64,000 nucleotides of DNA. It comes from Aptenodytes patagonicus (lineage: Eukaryota; Chordata; Aves; Sphenisciformes; Spheniscidae). Each line of letters begins with the position of its first letter. Within the stretch, counting starts at the first letter, position 1. The position numbers were made by a program, and so were the translations under genes. This document shows positions 1 through 14,728 of the stretch, piece by piece. The notes under the pieces were generated by a model that saw nothing but the letters and a program-made list of their open reading frames with translations, was not told the origin of the DNA and did no database searches. The stretch covers positions 134,150,969-134,214,968 of the forward strand of contig NC_134949.1 of assembly GCF_965638725.1 (NCBI RefSeq), in the 5' to 3' direction.

Positions 1-1844
1 GATAATAGATAGCCCCAGAGTAATGCAAGGTTGTAACTCATCCAATGGGCCATGCTGACGTCACGTGAAACCAAAATTAATTCAGCTATATATTCAGTTT
101 GGGGTCATCTGTTGGTGTATGATTTATAGTACATATTTTAACCTTAAGTGCCTCAGGCACTGTTCATCAATAATTCAGTTCTTTGGTTAGAAAAGATGGT
201 AGAAGCTGAGCTCCATCTTGCAGGTGCATTCTTAAATCCTGTGCTGCTCCGGGATCCCAACTATGAAAAAATGATAACAGGCTGGATAGGCCTTCTATTT
301 TTGTCGGTTCAGTGCACAGTAGAAACATATTTTCCACAAGTTTATTAGGGTGAAATAAATGGAGGAAAGACAAATAGGGACAACATACTGCAGATACACA
401 TGAGCAAGGGCAGAAGAGACTTGAGCGTAGAAGATAAGGAAGGATGGTTTCTAGATGCACTCACCCTGAAAATCAGGCTAGAAATTGCTGAGAACTTCAC
501 AAGGTAGTGTGCTAGCTCATGATCAGATGATTGCTCTGTGGCTGCCAAGTATTCTTCAGAGCCCTGTCCTTGGAGAGCTGTGGGTACGTGTTCCCTTTTC
601 AAATGGACAATATAAGACCAGTTCTTTGCACCCCTGTACTCCACAGGTATCAGTGTTTAGACTATCGTTAGCCAATTACTGACTTCGAGTTCTGTAAATC
701 TGCTTGTCAAGGCTAAGTTAACTCTTGCTATCAGTGTGGCAGAAAGAAATTAAGCACACACTAGACTCTTTGCAAAGATTATCAGATATTTCTAACCTTC
801 TTCACAGGGAACCAGAGCTAAATTCAGAGGATAGCTTAATTGCTTTTCTTACCGCTTGCCTTCTGGATCTTCAGAAATTAACCAAAATAGATGAGGCAAA
901 AAATCTCTAACATTTCCAGGTTTGAAAAAAACTATCTTCCTTCCCTAAAGACTAGAACTATAATAATTATAGAAATAATAAATATCAATTACAAACCAAG
1001 TAATAGTCCAGCACTTGCAACATCAGCTTTCTTTAGGTTTGTGGAGCCATGCTTGTGCCTGACCGACACAGAAAGCTCTGTACCACAGCTAAATAAATAT
1101 CTGCTCTCTCCCTTTTCCAGTTCTCTTGTCAGGCTTCTTTTCCCTCTCCTTCAAGTATTCCTGGTGGCTCACTGTTTTTCACTCATTCCTTAATTTATTA
1201 AAATTATATTAAGAAAAGGAACAGTTAACATGAATCAAGGCCAAATGGTGTTTGGGGCTTAGTTGTTTGATTTTTATTATAGAAAGGAGAGGATACTGTC
1301 TATACAATAATTCATGCTATTATTAGCATGGATCATTAAAATATACATTCATCACACAATCTTCACAAACTTCACTTACATCAACAAAAAGAATTCCCCA
1401 CACCAAAATCAAAATAACATCATCACAACACTGACAAAGGTGGTGTTGTAAAGGTATTATTGTTTTTTTGACAAGTAGACTTCTCCATGACAGGAAAGTC
1501 AAAGATATTCACAAGCTAGCAAACGATGAGAAAATCATAAAGGCTTCAGATTTTCAGCATCCTTTGATTTATCCATTTTTAATACTTCAAAGAACTGCCA
1601 ATAATAAGAAGGAATGACTATGTAATGTTAATTCCAAATATCTAAAGTGAACATTGAAAAAAAAATCAGAAAATATTATTTTGAGGATATAACTTATCAG
1701 CGGTGTCATTTCGCTTAGTTGCTAGAGCCACTATGAAACTGGGCAATGGGTCTGTAGAATATCACACTAAACAATAAAAATCTCCATAGAATTTCAGCCT
1801 CTTAAGTGATACAATCTCAACTGTACACAGTGTGGAGCATCTAC

Positions 1845-1890
1845 TACTTCTGCTGAAATCAACAGGAATGCAAGGCATGAGCACCTTGCC
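1845..1890. repeat. Candidate ancient repeat piece with ATCAA-type core
   Basis: CTTCTGCTGAAATCAACAGG is similar to the amniote repeat core CTCCCATTGAAGTCAATGGG. The match is short and could be coincidental. Confidence 0.25.
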
Positions 1891-4800
1891 AAATAAAGCC
1901 TCCGAGTCCATACCTTGGTTACTTAGAAGGAGAAATGGGCAGGCCTGCCCTATTCCTGTCAGCTCCCTATGATTTTAGCTCATGTTTTAGAAACCTCCCT
2001 CTCCTGGAGTTTGTGTGGAAGGATTGCTCTTCTACGGATTGCCTAGGTTTCAGAACACTAGGCTTATGTTGTAATAAAAACTGAATATTCCACCGTGTTA
2101 AGATAGCTGTTAACATTCAACTTTTGTCTTCACAAGTATGGGTTTTTATAGCCTTGAGAATAAACATATCAGTCTGGAAACAATTAGAAGTTAAACGCAC
2201 ATTCCTTTAAAATTGGTAATGACTGTACTGCTCAGAAAGAACAAAAAACTACTTTAACTGCCTTTATGCCAATTATGGTTTTGAGAAAAAAATAAATACA
2301 AGAAAAATTGTATTCACTGAACTGGTATTATCAGGCACTGAGGAAAAAGGAGGTTTATAGGCACATTCCAGGATAAGAGAAATTTTGAAGAATTTGATCT
2401 ACGTCTACCATGAACAGTTTGTTAGATTCTGAGTCCATGGTATCGTGCCAACATATGGTCTGAATGAGAGACAATACAGCTATAAAATGTATTAATCGGA
2501 GATGTCTGAGTGAGTCAAGAAAATATCATGTCTATAGAGTGCTTTCATCATGATAAATGAAACATCTTTAAGTGTATTGAAACGCTACGCTTTCCTTCTC
2601 CCTTTTTCTTCTGGAAATTCAACCCCTCTGAATTGCAAATATCAGGGTTGAAGAAAAAAATATAATAATGTTTGGAGAGGAGAACTCAATATATTCTTTC
2701 CCCAGAATTTTCCGATAAGAGAGAAGAGATAATTCTTAATCAGATATGGTCTCTGGTTTTAATCACAAAGGTCAAAAGATGAACCTGAATATTTTCAATG
2801 GCCAAAAAAAAAAAAAGTAATTCAAAAGAGATATTAAGAAATAAGCTTTTAAGTAATTTTCTTTCTTCCACTTAGGTACTGACTGTGCCCTAGACATTCA
2901 CAGCTGTTTTGGATATCCTCACCTAAAGAGGGAAACACCTAAGGAAAGTGCTGGGCAGCCCTCCAGATCAGCAGTTGTTCCTGTTTTGTGACTGTTGTAA
3001 TTTGTTCGTATCCTTTTATACTCCCATCCAATTAAGCAACCTATGTGTTTCAATTCCTTTAATTCAAATGCATTTCCATTACAGCTGTATGTATTTGAGG
3101 ATCTTCAGTTCTCACACAAACTCTGGAGTCCATTGTCAATGACCTCATGGATTAAATAAAGAAAAACAAAGACTGACAAACCAAAAAGCAAATCGGCAAC
3201 AGCCACCAATTATTAAATCAGATCTCCGACTACATGTAGCCTATAAAACCAGGAAGTATTCTGATGCCTAGTTCTGTTCCACAAGTTTCTCCCCGCTGTA
3301 ATATTACCCACTTTTCAGACAACTGTAAAAAGTCTAAACCTCCTTCGCCTCGGTTCCTTGAGTGTACTGTTCCAGCTGTGACCCGTTCATTGATGACTGC
3401 AGCTTTGCTCTCAGCATTTACACTTTGGCAATAAATTTTGTTACGCAATTTTTTCCTTTTTTCAGGAACCTTTTGTACCTATTTAACTAGGCTTACAACA
3501 GGGCAAGGGTTGGAGGGCCAAAGCTAAAAGCAGGCAGAAAAATCTGTCCACAGGCAACCTGGAACACTGCATACTGATGAAAGATTACAAAATGAGCTTC
3601 ATAGACTGGATGCATCTCAGCCACTGATAATGCAGAAAAGATACTGGGCCTGTTTGCTGAATAAACATCACATGGAAGTCATAGAAAACCCTGATATGGC
3701 TTATGCAAACATATTTATTTAGTTCACCTTGCCCAGGGATTTTCCACAGTAGGTTTCACAGGAAATAGATTCATTTAATGAGCTTTCCATTCATTTACAA
3801 TGTGATTTTTAAGGACAAATGAATGTTTCATTTTCTCAGTCTACGTACTTCAGGTAATATATCTCACAATAGCTGTCAGCTCCACTTGGAATATAATCTT
3901 CAATTCATAGGAGAACAAATAATGGAGGAAAGGTGTAGGTAACAGGTATAAACTTATTTTTGCAAGGGATAGTTTGTCTGTCTCAGGCACTGCAACTTCT
4001 CTCACCTCTTCACCCCCAGAAAACCCATATATTCTTTGGTCTAGCCTCAGTTTTCTCTTGCTACCTTTCAAAACAGAGGGCTGCTCAGTAATGGTTCTCC
4101 ATAGGATGCCAGTCCTTTCTGCAGCTGCCCTACTGCTTGCTCAAACTGTGGTTTCACTCACCTTTAAAATTTCTAATAAAATCTCTCTTGTTGCTCACAG
4201 GACCTCAGCTACAGGATGAGAAGCCAAACAATGCTGATTTTTATTTTCTCTACTTTGAGGGAATTATTGCAAAATGCAGAATTGCTGAAGCTCAACTCCT
4301 GCTTTCACTTTGATAAAAGCACTAGGACAGTAATCTTTCCTAATGGCAAGGTTATTATTAAAAATCATAGAAGAGGTTTTTATACGAAGGAATTTTATTT
4401 ACCTGCAGATTAATGGGAATTTTATTGGCAGCTGCTCTCTTCCTTCTCTCCAATGGCTGTGCGTGTCTATACAAATAGCTTTGACGTTGATAGAATTTAT
4501 TCAGTCTTGCAAAAGCAAAGCAATGAAGTTAAACCACCTGGTTAAAACACATCCTTTCTTCTGACCACAACATGTGGTTTATCTTAGAAAATAATAATCT
4601 ACATATCTCTCTTTACACAGCCTTCTCATCATACTATCCTTAGCAAGCTATTCTCACCAGTTGCTGAGGAATCTGGCACAGAAGCATGTTGACTTGAGAG
4701 AAGACTGAATGGGAGAGGAAATAACAAAAATTTAATGGTCACGTTAAGACTGGTATTGGTGTGTGAAGAAAACATGCTGTTATGAGACTTTGGCATTACT

Positions 4801-5640
4801 GCTCTTTGCAGGTAGGTTCTGTGTCAGTAATTTTGAAAGCTTCAAAATACAGTTTTTCATATATTAATTTTTAGAGATTTTTAATGTTTGGTAAAGACTT
4901 TGGACCTACTGATGGGAATGGATAAAGCAGACATTGTGAGTAGCTTGGAAAAAAAGAGCAATGGCTCTCTGGAGACTTATGAACCAACTAGAGTTGCATA
5001 TAAAGTCTCTGTGAAGTACTTAAAATGCTGTTCTGCTATTTCTATCCAATGCCATAATTCTGTGTGAAGATTCACAATAAAGGTTTTTCAAGAAAAGAAC
5101 TAGATTTATGTTTCTCAGAAAGCCTACTCTGAAATGCAACCTTAGCTGTAGAATCACTCTCAGAACATTTTGATACCTACATATCTTTGTCAGTCATCCT
5201 CCTCAGCATATTGAAGAACACACACTCAATCCCTTTATTTTAAATAGGATTGTACAAGTTCTCACCTCTTTTTTTCTTCCTTTGCAGAAGTTTGGTTCAG
5301 ACAGCAGAAGCTCAGTTGCCTTCTCAGAGGAAGTTACACAAAGAAATTTAAAAAAAGCTTTTTTAGCTAAAACTGAGCCACTACTTTTTTTTCATGCTTA
5401 TTACTGAAACAGTGTTCAGCATTCATTTTCAAAGACCAAACAGGATATTTACAATCAATTTATGATTTTCCATCTTGTTTCTAATATCTTTTTTTAAAAA
5501 AAGAACTCTTCAGAAATCACTAGATTTTTACTTACATTTTACTTCCCCCCACCATCATTAGGTCTGGCTCTGACAATAAAATACATACTGTGTTGAGAAT
5601 ATAAGAACTTTAGTGTTCAGATATGGCAGTGTAAAGAATA

Positions 5641-5705
5641 GATCCTCATTTTTTTTGTAAACTGATGTACTTCCACTGAAATCAATGAAGCTATGTTAGC
5701 TTCCT
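5641..5705. repeat. Candidate ancient MITE-like repeat piece
   Basis: GATCCTCA, then GTAAACTGATGTA, then CCACTGAAATCAATGAAGCT recall a short, near-palindromic repeat common in amniote genomes that contains TCCATTGAAGTCAATGGAG at its centre. Only one arm and the centre are visible, heavily mutated. Confidence 0.35.
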
Positions 5706-8700
5706 GTTGATCCTAAAGCGTTTTCAACTGAAATTTAGAATGAAATGAGATTACATACAAATTGGAAAAAATAATGTCGTTATTTCTTTCAAATAAATAG
5801 TATTACCTATGCTTAAAATGGAAGGTAATCTGCTTTTACACCCTACCACAGCAGGGAAAGACCTATTTTAGGGTCATTAACAACAGGCAGTACCTGATAT
5901 AACATAAACTAATCAGGCTAGCACCGTGAGAATGGTACGACCCTGGCAAAATGCACCGTATAGTGTTTGTTGACATTATATATGTAGGGACAGGTGACTT
6001 TTGAAGGACACTGCTGCTTGCAGGAACAGTTTATCATATAAATCATATATATCACATACAATCTATTGAAAGATAAGAATATGCAGCTTCTCACAGCAAC
6101 ATATAGGAGCTATTTTGATTAAGGCCTGGGCAAAGTAAAATTACTTCATTATTTACTCATTGAAAGAAAATCAATTGCTGCAACATAATCCTATTGACAA
6201 AACCTGCATGGACGCATGGCCTATCAACAACATAAACAATTACAACACTAAAATAAATAAGCATTCAGACCTTGAAAAAGACAAACTAGTCATTTTGTTC
6301 TTAGTATTGAAACTATCACACTCCTATGCCAAACAGTCACCAGGTTAACAAGCATTTATTTCAATTAATTCATGAGAATGGAAGAATTCTGATTCATCTC
6401 TGCTGTCCTTCAGAAGTACTCCAAGCTGTGACAAAAGGACTCTTAACACTGGTTCTTCCTAAAAGGAATACTATTGCTGGTATCACTAGTATGGAGCACA
6501 GAAAATAGATAAGGCTATTTTTACTTGTGCACGCTGAAATAACTACCACTTTCCACATGAAAGCTGTCATGATCAGCTTCTAGAGTGGATGATCCAAACC
6601 CACTTGGCAGCACACAAATTTTGTAAGCAACATAGGACTTGGACATTACAAGTCAGTTCTGTGAGCTTATACAGTAATGTGCTTTAAAGTAGAATAATTT
6701 TGGCTATAGTCCAGGGACAGAGATGTGTGAAATACTTGATAGTCCATTATCAACTGTCACTCCACCTGCATTTTAACCTACTTCCCTAAGGAAAAAAATA
6801 ATAGTTAGGCAATCACCCTAAATTTGCTCACCAGTCTGCTTGGCAGTACCCCATCTCAGTAACTTTTAACTGTTTGTCCAATTTCAACCAAAGTTGACAC
6901 AAGTCACAGAAACACTACATTCCTATAATATGTGAAGTAAGTAAGTGGGAGCAGTGGGAAGGAACTCTATCAATGGCCCTGCTTCAAAAAAGGCTGGTTT
7001 ATGTGTTTTTCTCTCTTTAGACATCAGAAAAATCTGTACTGGCACTTACTCCTGAGACCCAAAGACAGACCTTGTTTTATTTTTAGCTCACACTGAGAAC
7101 ACTGTGTGGGATACATGCTCGTGCCACAAACAGGAAGTATTTAAACACTTTTGCAGTGTCTGGATGTCCTCCAGGAAACTCTTCAGGCAGTCTTTGAAGA
7201 AGTCATCCAGAATTTCAGTTTGCAAGACAGATTCATTATACTACTGAATACATTTTTTAATGCATTCATTTAGCAATTCCCAAGAACAGCAATTTCAGAA
7301 CTAAACCCACAGTATTAGAGAAGCTAAGAGGCAACACTGTAACTCCATCCTCAGAAGTATAAGATGACTGAAGCCGCACTTTGGGAACTCCATCATCACA
7401 GGCCCCTGGAACACATTTGCACTGTACAGCACCTATACAAAGATCAAGCATGTATGGATTTCAAAACTGTCTTCACTATAGAATTCTTGTTCAAATCCTT
7501 AACCACAATTAAAACATTTCTTGCCTTCAATACAAAGATCACAATTCCTGGTAAGACTTCACTGTTCTCTTTAAAGGCTTTTCAAAGGGAGTATAATTAG
7601 TTTTGGTCATGTAAAAATTCACAAAAAATCGGTACAAGTCCATCAGCATTTGGACAACTGATGTGAAGGAATCAGAAACTCAATCAGCTGTGAGGGATTC
7701 TTCAAAAGACTCATGAGCCATTAAGTGCTATCACAAAGGCAAATTTCTTACAAACAGTAGATTCTAAGCATAACTAGGTCAAATTACAGAATTTGCTGTA
7801 AGTCTAATACTCATTCTTTCATTTTCTTGTACGACCTGTTCAATGACTACATTTCCTGGATAATTCAAGAAAGCTAAGTACCTCTGCATTTTTCACACCA
7901 TGAAGGGTTTTTGGAATATCATACATATGTTCATCTTGCAATAAAGTATAACAGCTAAGAGAAAGAATTATACTTAAATAGAAATTGGAAGTTGGTGTTG
8001 CATTCATCAGAGATCTCTACATCATCAATAAGAAATATAAAAAGATGAATAGAACAGCTGAGGATGCATGAGCACATATGCAGTGTTGGATATCAGAAGT
8101 TTCAAAGAAGTAATGGTGTGGGTAGTGTAAGGGTGACTTTGAGAGTTAACTTTCTTATTAACGTTTAAAATTAAGCTCTGCTAAACTGATTTATGGAAAA
8201 GTTTTTAATGGCTCACAAGTTTAACTAAATTACTACTAAATTACTTCAGCATGCTGTAATACCAATTTACTTTGTTGCGATTTATTTCACATAAGAAGCC
8301 TCTATAACAAAAACTGTTACTGTCTGTTGATTAGTCTTTGGAGGAATGATATAATTTAGGGCAAGAATCCATCTAGAGAAAATACTAAGTGTATTTTCAT
8401 GTAAGACATGAAAATCTGTGCTTCAGACTTTTAAGGGTGTCCTGAGTTTTGAATGCAGCTGGAGTTGCTCTTTCTCTCCAGAGCTGAACCTAAACTTGTA
8501 TGCTACCCAAATAAAAAAGAAGAATGTAGATGAAATTTAGGAAAAATAAAAACAAATTTTAAACTGTACACTATGGTTGCAATTCTTCAAATCATCTAGC
8601 ACTGGGCTAATTCTGTTCTCATCATTATAAGGAATGCTGGGGATAATGACTGGAAGGGATCACTCAGGCAGTGAGCTCTGTCCACCCGTTGCAGAGGACA

Positions 8701-10189
8701 TTGTTATACAGCCCTATATGTATCTGTTATGGATGCAGAGTTAGGACAATGCCAATGTCAAGAAAACCATTCCTAATGCAGATTGTGTACGAATCTTGAG
8801 GGAGAAAATTATGCAAGTGATTGTTCTGGTTCTTCTTGAATTTGCTAAAATTAGAATTTTGTCAAGGCTTTTCACAGTATCAATGTCCTTTGTTGACTCC
8901 ATACATTACGGTTGTCACATACCTGTCCAATTCAGTAAGCCACTCAAGAAACAGTATAACTCCCGCATATGTGTTTGCCATTGTGTGCAGATTCCTTATG
9001 AACAAGCAGTAACTGTTCATCTTCTTATCTATATTTGTGTAAAATGTGGTTTCAATAGATGGGTTACAAAATATTATATAAATATATGGCAACTGAAAAA
9101 GATTAATTCTCAGGTCAGGAGCAGAAAGAATTTTACTTGCAGAAGATATGTTTGGTTTATGATAGTCCAACTTAGAATATAATTACTTTTTTCATTAGCA
9201 TCAAGTAAGAGTGCATTTACCATTAACTAGCTACAGTGTTTAGTTGAGTTTGCCTAGCAGAAAAGAGCATTTCGAAGTTATTCTTATGTAACAGACATCC
9301 TCAGTATTACAGGACAAAGGAACTGAGACATGAGTTGATGACCTGATGAAATCAGTTATCAGACCTAAATAAAGGAAAGTCTATAGTTGTAAATTTATCT
9401 TAAAAAGGACCTCTCAAGAAAGGCGTACTGAAAAGACTCCACATCATGTCCTTTCAGGAAAGAAAATCCAAAGACCAGGTCCCAAGCCTGGGGGCTATGT
9501 GAACTCTCCTTTGTCAGCGGAATTTAAGGGCCTGCAAGGTGAGTGGAACAAAGAAATCACCTTGAAGACAAACCAGACTGGAAGAAAACTGTATGATATG
9601 CTGATCCACTCTCTGTAATTTGATTTCTTCCCAGACATAATGACTGATTTCTCACGCTTGCATTTTGATAAAGTAAACTCCCATTCGCTTTACCTTCTTC
9701 TCTCTCTGGTTTTAATGATTTTGGAATAGCTAGCAAATCTCAAGCATCCCGTTCTGCAAGTTGCTTTCACCAAGCACACTATATAAAGCTTAGTAGGGGG
9801 AGGATTTTAAACATTTTCAGGATTTTCTACCATTAAACACTGACCTCTTATTACCCTCTGGTAAGATACAAGTGCATCACCCAAGCAGAAGCAAGTCAAC
9901 CCTCTTTCACCTGGCCCCCAAGGGAGATCTTACTTACCTCCTAAGTTAAGAAGCTGGCAAACCTTAAGGCAGGAGTTGAACAAGATGGAAACGGCAACAT
10001 CTGGGATGACAAGAATTGGTTTTGGGGAACATGCTGGATGTTTGGGTGAGGAGCAAGTTACGTGACACAGAGAATCCTAGGAAGGGACCTGTTCTGCATC
10101 CTTCAACAATACATATCTCTGGATTTCACCACGGTATTAAGCGAAACCTAATTCTTTACAGTGAAGCCAGCCAGCTTCCTTTGCACTTT

Positions 10190-10540
10190 CCCTTCCCACT
10201 AGTGTATCAACTGCACCACTCAGCTTGCTGTCATCCGTAAACTTGCTAATGGTGCACTCAATCCAACTACCTATGTCATTAAAGAAGTTGCTAAAAAGCA
10301 TTGGTCCCAGTACGAATCTTTGAGGGACTCCACTCATTACTAGTTTCCACTTGGACTTTGAGCTGTTGACTGTAACTGTCTGGATGCACCCATGCAGCCA
10401 ATTCCTTATCTATTTAATAGTCCAACTATCAAATCCACCTCTCTCCAAATTAGGGGTAAGAAAGTTGTGGCAGACCAAAGGCCATTTAAACAGAAATGCT
10501 CCATTCATGTACTTCCAAAACATCATTGACTTCATCTATG
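10190..10540 (-). mobile_element. Old CR1 fragment (reverse transcriptase part), minus strand
   Basis: Read on the minus strand, 10337 down to about 10200 encodes SGVPQRFVLGPMLF, then a FTDD box in place of the catalytic FADD, then SKLSGAVDT. This is the same reverse transcriptase segment as in the CR1 at 20.4-20.6 kb. Matching DNA continues to about 10540. It has small deletions, stops and replaced catalytic-box residues, and it is much more diverged than the 19.4-kb copy. No 3' tail is visible, so both ends were lost. Confidence 0.85.
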
Positions 10541-12920
10541 AATACGAGCACTATCAAAAAGAGTAATATTCATATTGATCATTCCATATCTTCAAAATTT
10601 ACTGCACTTACCGCAGAAGCATCCAAAGGAAAGAGTTAGGTTTCACACTGTAGTCAGTCGATGATACTGTGAAGGTCTTAGTGATGTTGGCTTTGCTCTT
10701 CTGGAGAACTGTTCCATGTTTGTTTTTGTCTTGAGGCTTTTGAGTGTAGCAAAAGTACCCTGTGATTGGGCTACAAGCATTTCAGCATATGTGATATCTG
10801 TGGTTTGGCAGGTCACCACACAGACTGACTGTGTCTGCAAATGGTGATACTTTTGTCCTAGCCTTCAAGTCAAAATCTTGCTCAACACAAAGTGAGTTAT
10901 TTTTAACAGTCACTGAAGAAATATATAAGAAACTATGCATAATGATTGATGCCACTGAGAAAAATTGCATGCAGAGGAAGAAGCAGTGCCCTTCCTTGAC
11001 TGTCTCTTTCCTCTAACAAATTTATTCTTTCCAAAACCAAAACAGAAAATATCAGAGAAAGCAAAGACATTGCCAGCTTCTGCCTGCATCTATGCTTTCT
11101 CTGCTCAACCCGTTCCTGAACCCTGGCCTGGTCACATAAAACTGCTCCTTTTCTGAAGAGTTGTCTCCTACTGCTGATTCATTTCTCTTACAGGAATCCA
11201 GTTTACTCTCTTTTTCTCCCTGGTTTCTCTATATAATAGAATTCCGAGAGCATCCTCTACACTGAGCAATTCTAATTGTTGAAATGTAGCCTTAACCTTC
11301 CTTTCCCTGGAAGAATTTTCTTTCTCATCTACCTCATACTGGCATCTGCTACAACAGCTCTCAGGCAACAGCTGAGGGATGGATAGGCAACATTATATAA
11401 AGTAGGAATAGAATCATGCTGTATCTACATCAGGGAGTACTGCAGTGCAGCACGGTGGGAGCCAATGTGTAGAATAAAACAGGGATGAGGATTCAACATC
11501 GATACTATATGCATTTCAGGGGTTTTATTTTGGGCTAGCTCCAGTTTGGTCTGCAGAACCAATCCCATTAGCAGTTGGAGAGCATCAGGTACATTTCTGG
11601 GGAGAATCCTTCAGTTTAGCTTCACCTAGAAGAATCTAGTTTGCACAATCCAAAACCACTCTGCAATGCAAACCCAAACGCAATCTGTGGGGATATTGAG
11701 GACATGCATTTTGAAAATGTCCTTCTGAGCTAAACTAAAATACTGACTGGGCTGCTGTATTAAGTTCCTTCCTTGAACTTCTTTACTTCTTCCTTCCCCC
11801 CTCCTTTTTACCCTTCAGAATTGGGTGTGAAGCAAGCTCTCTAAGATAAATCAATACAGTGTTCTCTTTAACAATAGCACCTGTGATGGTGGAAGGAACA
11901 GCTGAGGTAATACTATTTTCAGCTCTATTATACTTTTCTTCTCTTGATTTCCTGCTTAATATTTGCAGAAGTACTTAGTACAGCACTGTCGTGAAGAACA
12001 CTTTTTTAAAAAGTATCACACAAAGACACACATCACAAAAGTCTAGAAGAAAACAGCTAAATCATTGTGAAAAAATGTGTATACAGGAAAGCAAAATATA
12101 TTTCAAATACCATCTTTAAATTTGACATTTATGGTGCCTATATACTATTTTGAATATTTCTGAACTGTTAGGGATGGCTTGTTCATTGGTATCAGAGAAT
12201 TAGCTGTTTCTTAAGAAATGTGATCAATAAATTCAAGTAAACTGGCAGAGCTGTCTAAGTTAAGAAAGGAAAATAGTCAACCCATAACTGTCACCAAAAT
12301 TAAGTTAGGAAGGAATGAAATAGCATCAGCTATTAAATGAAGCTAGATTTTTTAAGAAGGAAAGCAAGCCCAGTGTAGTAGATATGTACTTATACCTGTT
12401 TGCCATCCTGGACAAGTCAAATGAAGCAAAATTTGCATTTTAGCTGACTCACATAGTAAGAAGAAAGTAGAAAAGTGAGTGTGACTTGAAACTTGTCACT
12501 CAGAAGTTCCAGAAACTAGGTACGTCAATTAATACACAGACAAAGGTGATTTTTAAAGTAACAGCCTGTAGACATGGAGGAACACATATTCCCTTTAAAA
12601 ACAGACTGATCTGTAGCCTCAAAAAGGGACCTCAAAGCTGGCCCCTGAAAGAGGTTTGCTGTTCTTACTGGAACTACTGCTTTTACTTTTCATCTCACCT
12701 GCACTCAACCACTGATGAACCCAACAGGGAGAACATCACAAGAAGATCCCAGGACACACTACAAATAAAGTGGCTATTTTTCACCTCAAGTCAGTGGAAG
12801 AAATTTTGAACAAACCAATCAATTAAAAATGAAGTTGATGATTTTTTTTCCCTCATAAATGTCACTGTCTTTATTGCAATGTTACAATATTTTTTTACTG
12901 ATAATGCCATTTATTGAAAA
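10541..12920. other. Intergenic, nothing recognised
   Basis: AT-rich, with only short chance open frames (107 codons at most, 12486-12809). No repeat of note. Confidence 0.65.
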
Positions 12921-13146
12921 AGAGCTAATCTGGGCACTGACTTGATTATCTCTGATAGCACTACACTGAGCAGTATAATTTTATTGGTATGGCTCAGCCA
13001 AGCAGCAGATTGGAAAGCCACGCTATCAAAACTATTACTTATTTCACTGTATAAGGTAGTTCACTTAGGGCTATTTGGGGTGTATCTGTGCCTAGCACTT
13101 CATTCTCCTGTACTCTAGCATTTCAAAAGAGTTTGACCACATTTTT
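12921..13146 (+). repeat. Left arm of 226-bp inverted repeat
   Basis: This arm starts AGAGCTAATCTGGGCACTGA and ends GTTTGACCACATTTTT. Its reverse complement reappears at 14729-14954 with 223 of 226 positions identical by my hand alignment. The three differences are transitions clustered at 13124-13126 (CAA against TGG). It has no long open frame and no similarity I can name. Confidence 0.95.
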
Positions 13147-14728
13147 GTGAAAAAAAATCAAAACTAAACCAAAACAACCTGCACTCTGACCAACTCTACT
13201 AGCTAGTCATTAAAGAGATAGGCTATATAATGCCCATAAAGAGTCTGCTGCAGAAGGAGAATGAAAAGGCAGAAGCATTCTCCATAAGGAAAAATAACCT
13301 TCTTCATACATCTGGTTGCAACCATGTCAGCTGCCTGCTGCTGCCTGCTTCTTCTTTCAGGTTATTGCCCCCAGTAGCTTGGGGACTCAGCTACTTATCC
13401 AAGCCCTCCTTCCACGGCTTTAGTCAAGCCGAGCTAAAACAGTAAGGATCACACATTTGTATTTTATGGGGGAAATAACACATCATGAGGCTGTACTGCA
13501 GTAAACTGCTTTGTCCTGGGTATCAAATTTGCAACCCCCTGCCTCTTATTCTTCCCTCCAAAAAAACCATAGACATTCAGTGCAAGACCTCCTTTGGATC
13601 ATGTAGAAGGCACATCAGAAGAGATACATTATTGAAAGTATGCGTGATATCTAAACCTATATGAAGCCAGTAGAGCTTCACAGTTCAGGAGATTTGGTAC
13701 TTCCCTTATGATTTTTCTGTCCTCCATTCCCTTTCCTTTTTAGAATCCATATAAAATCCATGATTTCCAAGCAAAAGTTTAGAATATAAAACTTACATGG
13801 TATCATGTTTTAAATATGTAAAAGACAATTCAGATTTCAAAATTTTGAAAACCTCATTAAAGTTTTACATGCATGTTTACTGCTACACTTTTTTAATGTG
13901 CATAAATACAGGCTGAGATCAGCATACCCATAACAGGCTGTGCTATGGAAGTAAAGGGATTCAAAACATATACACTGGAAAAAAGGCAAAATCAGATTCA
14001 CAGTGCACCAGTGCACAGGCATTTCTCAAACGGATAAAAAGTATAAATTGGCAACAAATTTTCATAAGAAAGACGAGGTCAGCTTGCCCTTGTGTGCTGT
14101 TGAAAGCTCTCAGTCATGTAAGGCTAAGAATACTCTAATAGGTTGAACTTGTTGGTTGAAAAACTTTTTCCCTGGCTAGATCCAGATTAAGATTTTCCTG
14201 GCCTTGACAGAAAGAAGCAATTAACTAGGAGTTTTCGCTCATCTACAGCCAAATTAAGGTTGGTCAGGCATGCTATTTTAGTATCTTTGTGAAGCAAACA
14301 TAGCAACAGTAGACTAACTCTTGAAGAAAAAAACATTGAATGCTAGGAAACTGGCTGTGTAATTCCAAGACCTAGGCCTTCCCACAATGAATTTTTTTGT
14401 TTGCATAAAATTTCATAGTTAAAACCAAAAGATCCTACAACTGCATTTGGCCCAAATAATGTCAAGTTATTTTTATGTATATCAATTTGCTCTGTAAACT
14501 CCCTAAAGAAACTTAAGATTTCATATTCCTAATATTTCATCATACTTACTTTTGAAATGGAGAGAATTAAACTAACCACAACCAAGAAAAATTTTAGAAA
14601 ACATGTCCTTATTGACAAAACACTTGGGCTATTTACTAATTTAATCAATTAAAAAGTAATTTCCCTCAGCAGTTTTTAGACATTTTGACTATTGCAGACC
14701 TTAATCAAAATGTCCCTATATTTTGAGG
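13147..14728. other. Spacer between inverted-repeat arms, no gene seen
   Basis: This is 1.58 kb of AT-rich sequence without convincing coding potential. The two longest open frames are 71 and 61 codons and look random. No transposase motif, long microsatellite or RNA gene was seen. Confidence 0.6.

Larger units (their letters stand above)
1..10189. other. Intergenic, no gene recognised
   Basis: AT-rich sequence. Open frames are at most 128 codons (8796-9182, plus strand, no recognisable domain, overlapped by a 96-codon minus-strand frame) and are what chance gives in DNA like this. No RNA gene, CpG island or young transposon was seen; two weak ancient repeat pieces are listed separately. Confidence 0.7.

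Noticed and set aside
7485-7500. tRNA T-arm-like GTTCAAATCC
   Set aside because: No matching A box, acceptor stem or anticodon arm around it; I saw no tRNA gene in the window.
8796-9182. 128-codon open frame, plus strand
   Set aside because: No recognisable domain, no CpG island or promoter, and an overlapping 96-codon antisense frame; within chance for this much AT-rich DNA.
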